The notes under the pieces were generated by a model, which was not told the DNA's origin, made no database searches, and saw nothing but the letters and a program-made list of their open reading frames with translations. This document shows, piece after piece, positions 9,455-18,030 of a DNA stretch of 64,000 bases (position 1 is the stretch's first letter; every line of letters starts with the position of its first letter). Both the position numbers and the translations under genes were made by a program. Source of the stretch: Granulicella arctica (lineage in GTDB: Bacteria > Acidobacteriota > Terriglobia > Terriglobales > Acidobacteriaceae); assembly GCF_025685605.1 (NCBI RefSeq), contig NZ_JAGTUT010000001.1, positions 3,472,001 through 3,536,000 of the forward strand, written 5' to 3'.

Positions 9455-10465
9455 CTAGATCGTCTCCAGCAATGGCTCCGCAGATCGCGGTAGCGTAAGA
9501 ATGATCGCAACCGCAACCGCAGCCATCACCGGCAGTATGTAGATACTGCCCTCAGGTCCAGTCAGGCCGCCGCTCAGCACAGGCCTCCCAACGGCATGCG
9601 TTGCGAAGAGATGAAACTGCACCATCGTGCCACTATCTGCTACGCCATAGAGGAAGGACTGGGCCCAATCCCATGAGGTATGAAAGCCGATTGCCCACCA
9701 GAGCGAGCCGGTTCGCCACAAGCTCAGGCAGAAGACCAGCCCGGCGACTCCAGCAGAGAGCAGACCAATCGGTGACTCTCCAGGGTTGGAACCATGCCCC
9801 AATCCAAACAAGAACGAGAGCAGAAATGCCGCCGCCCAGAAGCCAAGTGCTTTGCTGTTTGTCGGGTGTAGCGCCCTGAAGATTCCAGCGAAGCCACGCG
9901 AAAGTGTGAACTGCACATAGCCACGCAGCAGATACTCCTCAAACAATGCAACGAGGAGGAAGCCGCCAAGCCACACAGCCGCGTATCGAAGGATCGTTGC
10001 GCCAGAGAGCAGACGGTTGTCGAAGACAAGTAAGCCCGTGCTCCTCAATACGAGAACAAGCAGTGACAGGAAAGCGACTCCCCATCCCAGCCCGGCAAAG
10101 AGTCGTGAGACCTTGCGTGTACCGCCAAAGCCATAGGCCCCGACAGGTCTCCGCTCGATGCGCGACATGATCCACGTAGCGAGAACTACAGCAAGCAGAG
10201 GAACACCTTCATTCAGATACGAGGAGCGCGGAGCCTGCTCGTGAGGGCCGGAGGTCCTGTGCGCCGCGGCCGGGGCATGATGCACCTTTACCGTAATGAG
10301 TCGCGCCACAGAGACAAGCGCAGCGAGTAAGGCCACATAGATCAGCAGACTCCAGCCCGCGCGCAGACCATCAGGCCCGAAGAAAATAGGGTTACGTTCA
10401 GGAGGAAGGGGACGACCTGCTGAAAGTATTGGTGCCTCTTCAAACGCAGGCGTGTCATTCGTCAA
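9455..10465 (-). CDS. CPBP family intramembrane glutamic metalloprotease
   Basis: This 336-residue polytopic protein carries the CPBP (Abi/Rce1-type) motifs in order: EEYLLRGY (residues 176-183), LGHGSN with the first His (224), and GFHTSWDW with the second His and an Asp (262-266). Proteins of this family cut within or near membranes; in bacteria most substrates are unknown, and some act in bacteriocin self-immunity or protein anchoring. About eight hydrophobic helices are visible. The gene converges on the antiporter gene with 2 bases between stops and is divergent from the DHH gene. No small peptide substrate gene is visible next to it. Confidence 0.88.
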   Translation of the reverse strand: MTNDTPAFEEAPILSAGRPLPPERNPIFFGPDGLRAGWSLLIYVALLAALVSVARLITVKVHHAPAAAHRTSGPHEQAPRSSYLNEGVPLLAVVLATWIMSRIERRPVGAYGFGGTRKVSRLFAGLGWGVAFLSLLVLVLRSTGLLVFDNRLLSGATILRYAAVWLGGFLLVALFEEYLLRGYVQFTLSRGFAGIFRALHPTNSKALGFWAAAFLLSFLFGLGHGSNPGESPIGLLSAGVAGLVFCLSLWRTGSLWWAIGFHTSWDWAQSFLYGVADSGTMVQFHLFATHAVGRPVLSGGLTGPEGSIYILPVMAAVAVAIILTLPRSAEPLLETI

Positions 10466-10531
10466 AGTAGATTCCTCGATGGAAGTCTATACGGAATCCG
10501 GAACGGTCATGTTCCTCGCACTCGCGTTTAC

Positions 10532-10559
10532 TTGACACGGCAACTGGTGCGTCTATCCT
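10532..10559 (+). promoter_or_regulatory. Sigma-70 type promoter for the DHH phosphoesterase gene
   Basis: A consensus -35 TTGACA at 10532-10537 and a -10-like TATCCT at 10554-10559 are separated by 16 bases. Transcription would begin near 10566 and leave a leader of about 50 bases before the TTG start at 10619. This was read directly from the sequence and is not experimentally supported. Confidence 0.55.
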
Positions 10560-10618
10560 TAGAGATTCGCTGCTCGCGACTCATAACGCGCAAGCTGCTG
10601 TATTGAAGGGATACTCTC

Positions 10619-11596
10619 TTGGACTGCCGCGTCTTCTATCACGATCATTGTTTTGACGGTGCCTGTTCAGCCTCGCTCTTTACCCGCTTTCACCGCGAGT
10701 GCATTGGAACAGCCGATACCTTCTCCTACTACGGCCTCGTCCATCGCGCCGGAGCCCTCTTCGATGACAGCGCCTTCGTCGCCGGTGAGAACGCCATCGT
10801 GGACTTCAAGTACCTGGCCTCCCCCAAAATCAACTGGTGGTTCGACCATCACCTCAGTGCATTCCTCACTCCCGAAGACCAGCGCGACTTCGAAGCGCAC
10901 CAGGCCGACGGCACCGAGACGAGCCGCAAGTTCTACGATGCCTCGTACGTCTCCTGCACCAGTTTGATCGCCGACATAGCGACGGCGAAGTTTGGCTTCA
11001 ATGCCGCACCCTTGGCCGAGCTGATCCATTGGGCCAACATCGTCGATGGCGCGAAGTACGAGAGCGCACAGGCGGCAGTCGAGATGGGCGAACCCGCCAT
11101 GAAGCTCACGATGGTCATTGAGAGTAGCCCCGATGAAACACTGGTCCAGAAACTCATCCCGCTGCTCACCGAGATGCGCCTTCAGGAGGTCCTCGACCAG
11201 CCATTCGTGCAAGAGCCGCTCGGACCGTTGATGGAGCGCCATCGCCACGCCATCGAACTGATTCGCGAACGCGCCTCACTGCACAAAGGCGTGATCACCT
11301 TCGACATTACGGACCACCCCACCGAGGGCTACAACAAGTTCATCCCGTATTATCTGCACCCGCACGGCACCTACAACGTCGGCTTAAGCAAGTCGAGCTT
11401 TCGCACAAAGGTCTCTGTAGGAACGAATCCGTGGACACCACTTCCAGCCTCCGAACTCGTCAACCTGGCGGCGATCTGCGAGCGCTACGGTGGTGGCGGC
11501 CATGCGCGTGTCGGCGCAATCAGCTTCCCTCCCGATCGCGAAGATCAGGCTCGCGCCGCAGCGAAAGAAATTATCGAAGAGCTTCAGGAAGCATAA
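10619..11596 (+). CDS. DHH family phosphoesterase
   Basis: This 325-residue protein has the DHH-superfamily layout. An N-terminal metal site begins with FYHDHCFDG (residues 6-14), the DHH motif is in WWFDHHLSAF (about 74-83), and the C-terminal DHHA1-type GGGGHARVGA closes the substrate cleft. Relatives hydrolyse short oligonucleotides, cyclic dinucleotide products or 3'-phosphoadenosine phosphate; which one applies here is unknown. The start is a TTG at 10619 preceded by AAGGGA. No ATG lies close enough to preserve the HDHCFDG motif, so a TTG start is favoured. A good promoter lies 60 bases upstream. Confidence 0.85.
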   Translation: MDCRVFYHDHCFDGACSASLFTRFHRECIGTADTFSYYGLVHRAGALFDDSAFVAGENAIVDFKYLASPKINWWFDHHLSAFLTPEDQRDFEAHQADGTETSRKFYDASYVSCTSLIADIATAKFGFNAAPLAELIHWANIVDGAKYESAQAAVEMGEPAMKLTMVIESSPDETLVQKLIPLLTEMRLQEVLDQPFVQEPLGPLMERHRHAIELIRERASLHKGVITFDITDHPTEGYNKFIPYYLHPHGTYNVGLSKSSFRTKVSVGTNPWTPLPASELVNLAAICERYGGGGHARVGAISFPPDREDQARAAAKEIIEELQEA

Positions 11597-11602
11597 GGCT
11601 CC

Positions 11603-11637
11603 GGCAGGTCCCGTCTGAAGATTCGATGCGACCTGCC
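11603..11637. terminator. Inverted repeat between convergent genes (possible bidirectional terminator)
   Basis: The arms GGCAGGTC (11603-11610) and GACCTGCC (11630-11637) are exact complements around a 19-base loop, in the 49-bp gap between the convergent DHH and rseP genes. There is no U-tract, so this is a weak terminator call based on position and symmetry. Confidence 0.35.
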
Positions 11638-11645
11638 TACCTGAT

Positions 11646-12998
11646 TTACGGCTTGAGCTTACTGAAGATGGAGAGCTTGGACAGATCGTTGAAGATGACG
11701 AGGACGCCAAAGATCAGGATGCAGACGATAGCCACCTGCATCAGGCGCTCCTTGATGTCCTGGTTGATGTCGCGCCGCATCGCGCCTTCGATCCCGAGCA
11801 TCGTGATCATCCCGCCATCGAGAACAGGGAACGGCAGCAGGTTGAAGATCCCGAGATTGATGCTGATGTAGGCCATCAGGCTGATGATCGGCATCCAGCC
11901 GGGCATCTCCACTGCCTGGTGTACCTGCTGGCCGATACCGATTGGGCCGCTCAGGCTGCGCACCGACACATGGCGCGTGAACATGCCTTTAAGCACCTCG
12001 ACGATCAGGGTCGCATACTTCATGTTGACGGTGTACGAGGCGGCCATGGCCTTGCCAAGGGGCAGCTTCTCAACCTTGACCGGTGGCTGTACCGGCAGGA
12101 AGCCGAGCCGATAACGGTCGGTTCCATCCGAAGACTTGGCCAGTTCAGGAGTGATCTTGATTGGCAGCGGCTGTGACCCGCTCCGGAGAATGCTCAAATC
12201 GACCGGCTTGCCAGCCTGATCCTGCAGGTAGGCGAGAAGCGCCGGTACCGAATGCAGGGACAAACCATCAATCGTGGCAATCTGATCCTTCGGCTGGAGC
12301 CCTGCGCGAGCGGCAGGCATGTTCGATTCCAGCTCAGCGACCTGGACCGGCGTGCTCTGCATCCTCGGAATCAGACCAAGCTTGTCCGGCGAGAAGTTCT
12401 CCGCGCCATTCTTCGACTCGACGAACAACGTCGTATCGACCCGCTTGCCATCGTGGATATAGGAGAAGGGAACCGTCTGGTTCAGATTCAGCATGGACCG
12501 GATCACGACCTGATCCCAGGTAGGATTCTCGATGGTCGCGTAGTGAACGATCAGATCGCCCGAGTGAATGCCTGTACGCGCGACGGGGGTGTTGAGCGGC
12601 ACGTAGTCCGTCTGTGCCGGCGCGTCGTGAAACTCCTCAACCTCGTTATGGAGCATCGAGACGCCAGTCATCAGGAGGAAAGCAAGAATAAAGTTGGCGA
12701 CCGGCCCCGCAAGCGCGATCAGGACGCGCTGCCAGCGTGGGTGAGCATTAAACTCGCCGGGATCGCCAGATGGCGCCTCACCAGGAACATCGCCGGCCAT
12801 TTTGACGAAGCCACCGAGCGGGAGGAGGGAGAGGCGGTAGTCGGTGTCGCCACGGCGAAAACCAAAGAGCCGCTTGCCGAAGCCGATCGAGAAGACTTCG
12901 ACCCGCACGCCACACAGCTTGGCAACGGCAAAGTGGCCGAATTCATGCACCAGCACCATGATGCCAAGAACGATGGCGAGTTCGATAATAGTCGACAT
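11646..12998 (-). CDS. rseP: Site-2 intramembrane zinc protease RseP
   Basis: This 450-residue inner-membrane protease performs the second cleavage of anti-sigma factors and clears signal-peptide remnants. The zinc motif HEFGH is at residues 18-22 in the first helix. The third Zn ligand is in NLLPFPVLDGG near residue 395 in the third helix. Between them lie a GGFVKMAGD loop and two PDZ domains (about residues 120-300; TGIHSGDLIVHY marks the first and AGLQPKDQIATIDG the second). Length is normal for two-PDZ family members. It is the last gene of the uppS-cdsA-dxr-rseP block, 57 bases after dxr. Confidence 0.95.
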   Translation of the reverse strand: MSTIIELAIVLGIMVLVHEFGHFAVAKLCGVRVEVFSIGFGKRLFGFRRGDTDYRLSLLPLGGFVKMAGDVPGEAPSGDPGEFNAHPRWQRVLIALAGPVANFILAFLLMTGVSMLHNEVEEFHDAPAQTDYVPLNTPVARTGIHSGDLIVHYATIENPTWDQVVIRSMLNLNQTVPFSYIHDGKRVDTTLFVESKNGAENFSPDKLGLIPRMQSTPVQVAELESNMPAARAGLQPKDQIATIDGLSLHSVPALLAYLQDQAGKPVDLSILRSGSQPLPIKITPELAKSSDGTDRYRLGFLPVQPPVKVEKLPLGKAMAASYTVNMKYATLIVEVLKGMFTRHVSVRSLSGPIGIGQQVHQAVEMPGWMPIISLMAYISINLGIFNLLPFPVLDGGMITMLGIEGAMRRDINQDIKERLMQVAIVCILIFGVLVIFNDLSKLSIFSKLKP

Positions 12999-13055
12999 AA
13001 AGCGCGAAAACCTCAGTGCTGCTTGGTGGTGCTCGTAAAGCGCGAACTCGGTACC

Positions 13056-14252
13056 TTAGCGGATCAAGGCTGACGACCGACGTACGATGACCTCGCGGGC
13101 AACTTCCCGGGCCGCCAGATCGGCCTCCAGCACCTGCTGGATAGACGTTGGACGAACACCCGAGGTGTGCGCGAGCACCTCTTCGATTGTACGCGGGATA
13201 CCCATGAATGGGATTGCCCGGCTCGGGTCCGGGTCCAGAAAGGCCGCTACAGCGATCTCATCCGCAGCGTTCAGGGCAATGCAGGCTTCGCCGCCGACTG
13301 CCGCAGCCTCATAGGCCAGTCGCAGGCAGGGAAACTTTGCCAGGTCCGGCTGGGAGAAATCCAGATGACTGAGGGTTGCCAGATCGAAGGTCAGGTCCGA
13401 TCGCACTCGCTCGGGATACGAAAGCGCGTAAAGGATCGGGAGCCGCATATCCGTCACCGAGATCTGGGCCAAAATACTGCCGTCAACGAACTCAACCAGC
13501 GAGTGGACCGTCGACTGCGGATGTACCGTCACCCGCACCCGCGCCGGAGGGAGATCAAAGAGCCGGCAGGCCTCGATCACCTCAAACCCCTTATTCATCA
13601 TGGTTGCGGAGTCGATGGTGATCCGTTGACCCATCACCCACGTCGGGTGTTTCAGCGCCTGCTGCGGGGTTATATGTTCAAACTCAGGAGCGGGCGTATT
13701 CCGAAAGGGGCCACCCGAGGCCGTGAGCCAAACCTGCCGCACCTCGGCCGGAGTTCCCCCACGCATCGCCTGATGGACCGCATTGTGCTCAGAATCGATC
13801 GGCAGCAATGCGACGCCATGCTTTTTTGCTGCGGCAATAATCAGCTCGCCTGCAGCGACCAGGCACTCCTTATTGGCAAGCCCAATCGTCTTGCCGGCAC
13901 AAATGGCCGCATACGTGGCCTCAAGTCCTGCCACTCCCACAATGGCCGACACAACAAAATCTACCTCCGGAAGCGTGGCCGCATGAACTGCTCCTGCCGA
14001 CCCATGACCGACTTCAATTCCGGTAATGCCCGCCTCGCTTAGCCGTCCCGCGAGCACCAGTGCAGCCTCTTCCGAGGCAAGAGAGATGAACCTGGGTCGC
14101 CAGCGCTGGCACTGCGCGAAGGCCGCATCGATGTTTCGTCCTGCAGCGAGAGAGACAACTTCGTAGCGGTCTGGATACGACTCGCAGATCGAAAGTGTGG
14201 AGTGTCCGATGGAACCGGTCGAGCCGAGGATCGCTAACTTCTTTACATTCAC
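13056..14252 (-). CDS. dxr: 1-deoxy-D-xylulose 5-phosphate reductoisomerase
   Basis: This 398-residue enzyme makes 2-C-methyl-D-erythritol 4-phosphate from DXP with NADPH, the committed step of the MEP isoprenoid pathway. The nucleotide-binding GSTGSIGHSTL is at residues 10-20. NKECLVAAG and LPIDSEHNAVHQ supply catalytic Glu and Ser contacts, and the flexible-loop residues ASGGPFR and the metal/His region HPTWVMGQRITIDSATMMNKG follow. All are intact. It lies between cdsA (51 bases upstream) and rseP (57 bases downstream), a conserved bacterial arrangement that ties precursor supply to envelope synthesis. Confidence 0.97.
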   Translation of the reverse strand: MNVKKLAILGSTGSIGHSTLSICESYPDRYEVVSLAAGRNIDAAFAQCQRWRPRFISLASEEAALVLAGRLSEAGITGIEVGHGSAGAVHAATLPEVDFVVSAIVGVAGLEATYAAICAGKTIGLANKECLVAAGELIIAAAKKHGVALLPIDSEHNAVHQAMRGGTPAEVRQVWLTASGGPFRNTPAPEFEHITPQQALKHPTWVMGQRITIDSATMMNKGFEVIEACRLFDLPPARVRVTVHPQSTVHSLVEFVDGSILAQISVTDMRLPILYALSYPERVRSDLTFDLATLSHLDFSQPDLAKFPCLRLAYEAAAVGGEACIALNAADEIAVAAFLDPDPSRAIPFMGIPRTIEEVLAHTSGVRPTSIQQVLEADLAAREVAREVIVRRSSALIR

Positions 14253-14303
14253 AACGGCTATTTTCGCAGAGTTGGGCTATCGACGGGAAAGAAGTATCAG
14301 CAG

Positions 14304-15167
14304 CTAAAACCGGCCCAGCCCGAAGTAGTCCTTGATCAACAGGATGTACCAGAGCACTGGAGCGGCGACCAGCAGCGCATCGATGCGGTCGAGGATCCCT
14401 CCATGCCCCGGCAGCATCGTCCCCGAGTCCTTAACTCCGGCACCGCGCTTGATAGCCGATTCGAGCAAATCACCCGCCTGCGCAGCAATATTCAACAAAA
14501 TGGCGAGCGCCACCGACTGCCAGATCGGCTGGGCGATATGCAGAATCATATTGCCGCGCACCGTCAGTGCATCGCCAATCCAGACCACAGCCATCCCCGC
14601 CAGAACGCTGCCAACGACCGAAGCAATCGCTCCCTCGATCGTCTTCCCCGGGCTCAGTCGCGGCGCCAGCTTGTGCTTGCCAAAAGCGCGTCCCACATAA
14701 AGTGCAGCAATATCGCCAGACCAGACGCACACCATAAGGAAGAGAAGCAGCGCATGCCCGTCTTCCTGGTTCCACATCAGTGGAATCAGGGTCAACGGGT
14801 AGGCGATGTAGAGAAGACCAAACAGCCCCTGCGCCGTGTCGGGCAACACTTGAATCAGTGGCGCACGAAATCCATTCCATGCAAAGAGCGCGAGGGTAAG
14901 CGCACTGAGAACAGGAAGCTGATCCTCAACCGGAAAATTCTGCAGCGTGACCACGAACGCAAGCGCAGTCCCAAGCGCCATCCACCAGATGGGGATGCGA
15001 AGCGTCGCTCCGTGCTTTCGAGCGCCGACCGAAGCAAGCTGTAGATATTCGTAGGCGGCCAGCTCAGCAACGATCGCTGCGCACAGCGTAATCATCCAGA
15101 GCTTGCCGAAGAAGATGAGAGCGAAGACAGCAACAATCAGGACAACAGCGGTCAGAATGCGTTTCAT
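14304..15167 (-). CDS. cdsA: Phosphatidate cytidylyltransferase
   Basis: This 287-residue polytopic membrane enzyme forms CDP-diacylglycerol from phosphatidic acid and CTP, feeding all phospholipid synthesis. The family signature is visible towards the C-terminus: SPGKTIEGAIASVVGS, then GDLLESAIKRGAGVKDSGTMLPGHGGILDRIDALL, containing the conserved KD and GGxxDRxD residues. About eight hydrophobic segments are present. It sits 82 bases downstream of uppS and 51 bases upstream of dxr and is probably in one operon with them. Confidence 0.95.
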   Translation of the reverse strand: MKRILTAVVLIVAVFALIFFGKLWMITLCAAIVAELAAYEYLQLASVGARKHGATLRIPIWWMALGTALAFVVTLQNFPVEDQLPVLSALTLALFAWNGFRAPLIQVLPDTAQGLFGLLYIAYPLTLIPLMWNQEDGHALLLFLMVCVWSGDIAALYVGRAFGKHKLAPRLSPGKTIEGAIASVVGSVLAGMAVVWIGDALTVRGNMILHIAQPIWQSVALAILLNIAAQAGDLLESAIKRGAGVKDSGTMLPGHGGILDRIDALLVAAPVLWYILLIKDYFGLGRF

Positions 15168-15249
15168 AAGGGCTCAGACAGGATATACGGACAAAGGGGT
15201 CCACCCGTTCCCACTTCGTCGTAGTACCTCATCCGCCAAGACGCATCAA

Positions 15250-16173
15250 TCAAGGCCGTGTCAGCACTGGGCCTGCGGTAAGGTGATCTTTGATCTCCGC
15301 CGCAACCTCTTCTGCCGGTTCGAGATTGCTGAGGTCCTCGTCCGTAAACGCATCGCCGAGGCCACCGAATCGCCGCTCGCGCCGCTGATAGTTGGCGATC
15401 GCCTCAAGCAGGTGCAGCCCCCGAAAGTCCGGCCACAGACGATCCGTAATGAAGATCTCCGAATACGCAATCTGCCACAGCAGGAAGTTCGAGATGCGCT
15501 GCTCCCCGGACGTCCGAATAACCAGATCCGGATCAGGCATATGCGCCGTGTAAAGTCCCCCGCTAAGGTGGTGCTCGTCGACACGGGATTCAAGCCCATC
15601 AACCTGCAGCAGGTCTTCAAGCGAACAGCCGCGCCGGTGCGCCTCTTCAATCAACGAAGTAAGCAGGGCACGCGTCGAGTCGACAATCTCCGAGCGCGAG
15701 CCGTAGTTTAACGCCAAAGTCAGGGTCGTGCCGGTATTCTTTGCCGTAGCCTCGGACGCCCACTGCATCGTGTCCTGAACCTCGGTCGGCAGCTCGTGCG
15801 TGCGACCGATGTACGCCATGCGAACGTTGTTATCGTTCATTCGCTGCACGTTGCCGGTCAAATAGTTACGAAGCAGCTTCATCAGAAAGCTGACCTCGGA
15901 CTTCGGCCGCCGCAGGTTGTTCTCAAGCGAGAAGGCATAGAGCGTCAGCCAGGGCAGGTCGATACGCGACGCTGTCTCGACAACAAACTGTACAGACTCC
16001 GCACCTTGTTGGTGGCCGAGGAAGCGTTTGAGCATGCGCTTGCCAGCCCAGCGCCCGTTGCCGTCCATGATGATGGCAACGTGCTGCGGAATCTTGGCGG
16101 GATCAAGCTGCCGGTAGACACTCTGCTCCTCGGGAGAGAGTTCATGGACGCGGCTCGGGGAGTTTGCGCGCAA
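15250..16173 (-). CDS. uppS: Isoprenyl transferase (undecaprenyl diphosphate synthase)
   Basis: This 307-residue cis-prenyltransferase makes the C55 lipid carrier for peptidoglycan and polysaccharides from farnesyl diphosphate. Motif I IIMDGNGRWA is at residues 34-43 with catalytic Asp37. Later motifs include LTLALNYGSRSEI and the diphosphate-binding PDLVIRTSGEQRISNFLLWQ with the conserved Arg/Ser. The N-terminus is about 25 residues longer than in E. coli, and so is the C-terminal tail. It is the first gene of the uppS-cdsA-dxr-rseP block. Its substrate would come from the ispA product encoded in the same window. Confidence 0.95.
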   Translation of the reverse strand: MRANSPSRVHELSPEEQSVYRQLDPAKIPQHVAIIMDGNGRWAGKRMLKRFLGHQQGAESVQFVVETASRIDLPWLTLYAFSLENNLRRPKSEVSFLMKLLRNYLTGNVQRMNDNNVRMAYIGRTHELPTEVQDTMQWASEATAKNTGTTLTLALNYGSRSEIVDSTRALLTSLIEEAHRRGCSLEDLLQVDGLESRVDEHHLSGGLYTAHMPDPDLVIRTSGEQRISNFLLWQIAYSEIFITDRLWPDFRGLHLLEAIANYQRRERRFGGLGDAFTDEDLSNLEPAEEVAAEIKDHLTAGPVLTRP

Positions 16174-16352
16174 AGCGACCTCAAAGACTGAAGAACTGAC
16201 GCTAGCACACCATTATCCGCTCCGCAATCAATCGGAGGGGACAGTGGCTAGACGCGATCTTCAGTTTACCGCGCGAGAGCTTAATCTTGCGTGAAAGCAG
16301 CTTCCGCCGCCCAAACCATTCGTTATGTGTACCTGCACACAGAACGAATGAT

Positions 16353-16886
16353 CTAAGCAGTCCGACGATGACCCGCAGCAAGCTCGCGAACATGGTTCAG
16401 GAAGATCGACCGCTGCAGATCGTCAAGCTGCGAGGTATACATCGCAATCTCCGCAAGGAAGGGATCGGCCATCAGAACCGCAGTTTCATCGTGGTGACGC
16501 GTGGTCGCATCGCGCAGCAGGGCCGAAATATCCACCTGTAGCGCACGGGCCAGGCGATCAAGCGAGGACAGCGTCGGCATCGCCTTGCCATTCTCAATCT
16601 TGGAGATATAGGTGCGGGGAACGCCCATCCGCGCCGCAAGCTGACGCTGTGAAAGATTGCGCACATGGCGCAGATCACGCACAGCAGTCGCCACCTGCAA
16701 GCCTTCGACGGCTGCCGGCTGAGCGGGAACAAGCATCAGGGGAGAAGGGGTCGGCTCCGGGACCTCGACCTCGAGGGATTTGTGGCAGCGACGGCACAGT
16801 ACATTTGCCGTGCGAAACTGCACCAGGTTGCACTTGTCACAACGCAGTACTTCACGTTGCTCGACGGACGCCATCATGGTTGCCAT
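16353..16886 (-). CDS. XRE-family transcriptional regulator with N-terminal zinc ribbon
   Basis: With the ATG at 16886 the protein has 177 residues (an in-frame ATG at 16931 is also possible). An N-terminal CDKC-x12-CRRC pair forms a zinc ribbon. A canonical Cro/C1 helix-turn-helix follows (LSQRQLAARMGVPRTYISKIENG), then LDRLARALQVDISALL and a helical tail of about 55 residues. A zinc ribbon joined to an XRE domain is an unusual combination, and the same metal pair could act as a redox or metal sensor. The gene lies 180 bases upstream of uppS in the same direction and is divergent from an HD hydrolase. No clear ribosome site precedes any candidate start. Targets are unknown. Confidence 0.85.
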   Translation of the reverse strand: MATMMASVEQREVLRCDKCNLVQFRTANVLCRRCHKSLEVEVPEPTPSPLMLVPAQPAAVEGLQVATAVRDLRHVRNLSQRQLAARMGVPRTYISKIENGKAMPTLSSLDRLARALQVDISALLRDATTRHHDETAVLMADPFLAEIAMYTSQLDDLQRSIFLNHVRELAAGHRRTA

Positions 16887-16931
16887 AAGTTGTATGTAGC
16901 GGACGGACCCAGAGCAAGGACCGTGTCGCAC

Positions 16932-16945
16932 GTCCGATAACGGAC
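16932..16945. promoter_or_regulatory. Inverted repeat, candidate operator of the zinc-ribbon XRE regulator
   Basis: GTCCG (16932-16936) and CGGAC (16941-16945) form a perfect inverted repeat around ATAA in the divergent region between the XRE gene and the HD-domain gene. A further CGGAC half site occurs at about 16901. Position and symmetry fit an autoregulatory operator; binding is inferred. Confidence 0.4.
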
Positions 16946-17071
16946 AGATGCGATGTGCCTAGAGTGACACTGGGTAACTGAAGAGTCAAGGGGAAACCCG
17001 TTGATTATTATCGAATTGCCTGAGAAACCCGAAGTGGAACCAAGGTAGTAACTTGCTGGAAGGAGTTGTCT

Positions 17072-17683
17072 ATGAGCGAGCAGTTTTCACGGGAGAGGGC
17101 ATTGAGCCTCCTCGAAGAGTGGACGAAGGGCGAAAGTCTCCGCAAGCACGCCCTTGCCGTCTCGGTATGCACGGAATCCTATGGTGTCCTCGAGGCGAAT
17201 CAGCTTGGACTCACCAGCCCTCAGGCTGAGGAACTAGCCGACCGGTACGCCGCCGCCGGCCTGCTGCACGATATGGACTACGAGCGGCATCCGTCGCTCG
17301 AAGAGCATCCGTTTGTCGGCGTCACCTTCCTGCGGCAGCAGGGCTGGCCCGAGGAGATCCTGCATGCGATCCTCGCCCACGCCGATTACTCGGGCACGCC
17401 GCGCGAGTCACACCTCGACAAGGCACTCTTCGCCTGCGACGAACTCGCCGGCTTCCTCACAGCCTGCGCGCTGGTGAAGCCGACAAAGTCCATCATGGAC
17501 GTCGAGGCGAAGGGCGTCCTCAAGAAGATGAAAGACAAGGCATTCGCCCGCGCGGTCAACCGAGAAGACATCACCGAAGGCGCAGCGCTACTCGGTATTC
17601 CGGTCGAGCAGCATATCGACAACTGTCTCCGCGCCATGCAGTCCCACGCCGCCGAACTAGGTCTCAGCGGAGGCACTGCCTAG
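17072..17683 (+). CDS. HD-domain metal-dependent phosphohydrolase
   Basis: This 203-residue protein has the HD superfamily ligands spread through the first 120 residues: KHALAVSVC, LLHDMDYERHPS (the HD pair), HPFVGVTFLRQ and LAHADYSG. Such proteins hydrolyse nucleotides or other phosphoesters; this is the short single-domain form often called HDIG/HD hydrolase. The start ATG at 17072 has GGAAGGAG 7 bases upstream; the in-frame TTG 6 bases earlier lies inside the ribosome site region and is rejected. It is divergent from the XRE regulator and may share the operator between them. The substrate cannot be predicted. Confidence 0.85.
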   Translation: MSEQFSRERALSLLEEWTKGESLRKHALAVSVCTESYGVLEANQLGLTSPQAEELADRYAAAGLLHDMDYERHPSLEEHPFVGVTFLRQQGWPEEILHAILAHADYSGTPRESHLDKALFACDELAGFLTACALVKPTKSIMDVEAKGVLKKMKDKAFARAVNREDITEGAALLGIPVEQHIDNCLRAMQSHAAELGLSGGTA

Positions 17684-18030
17684 TTACACCCACGCAGCAG
17701 CGCCAGGTAGAGCAGCGAAAGCACAACGCTCCCCGCGATCCCAATGGCGAACAGCGGCATCCCAGTCGTCGGTGTAGCCGCAGACTTCGAATTCTCCTGC
17801 GGGTTCAGCGGGTTGTACGAGACCGGAAACGCCGCGCCCTGCTCCATGTACTTCGGAGCAGTAAACGTATCGTTGTAAGTCTTGCCATGCGCATAGTAGC
17901 TGAAGCTGATCCGAAATGGCCCGCTGTCCGTCGCGAAGCCAAGCGTCAGTGTGTTCATCCGCGCAAACTGGTACGTGCATGCGGTGACAACCGCCTGCGT
18001 CTCCAGCCAGGGAACCTCCGGCGTCTTCAC
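17680..18030 (-). CDS. DUF3592-like small membrane protein
   Basis: This 116-residue protein has a beta-rich soluble part with the pattern ISFSYYAHGKTYNDTF followed by FPVSYNPLNPQENS, resembling DUF3592 proteins, and a C-terminal transmembrane helix (GMPLFAIGIAGSVVLSLLYL). Function is unknown. Its ATG overlaps the stop of the nicotinamidase gene by 4 bases (ATGA), so it is translationally coupled and probably co-expressed with it. An alternative reading frame in the same place (17684-18037) gives a sequence of poor composition and is rejected. Confidence 0.65.
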   Translation of the reverse strand: MKTPEVPWLETQAVVTACTYQFARMNTLTLGFATDSGPFRISFSYYAHGKTYNDTFTAPKYMEQGAAFPVSYNPLNPQENSKSAATPTTGMPLFAIGIAGSVVLSLLYLALLRGCN

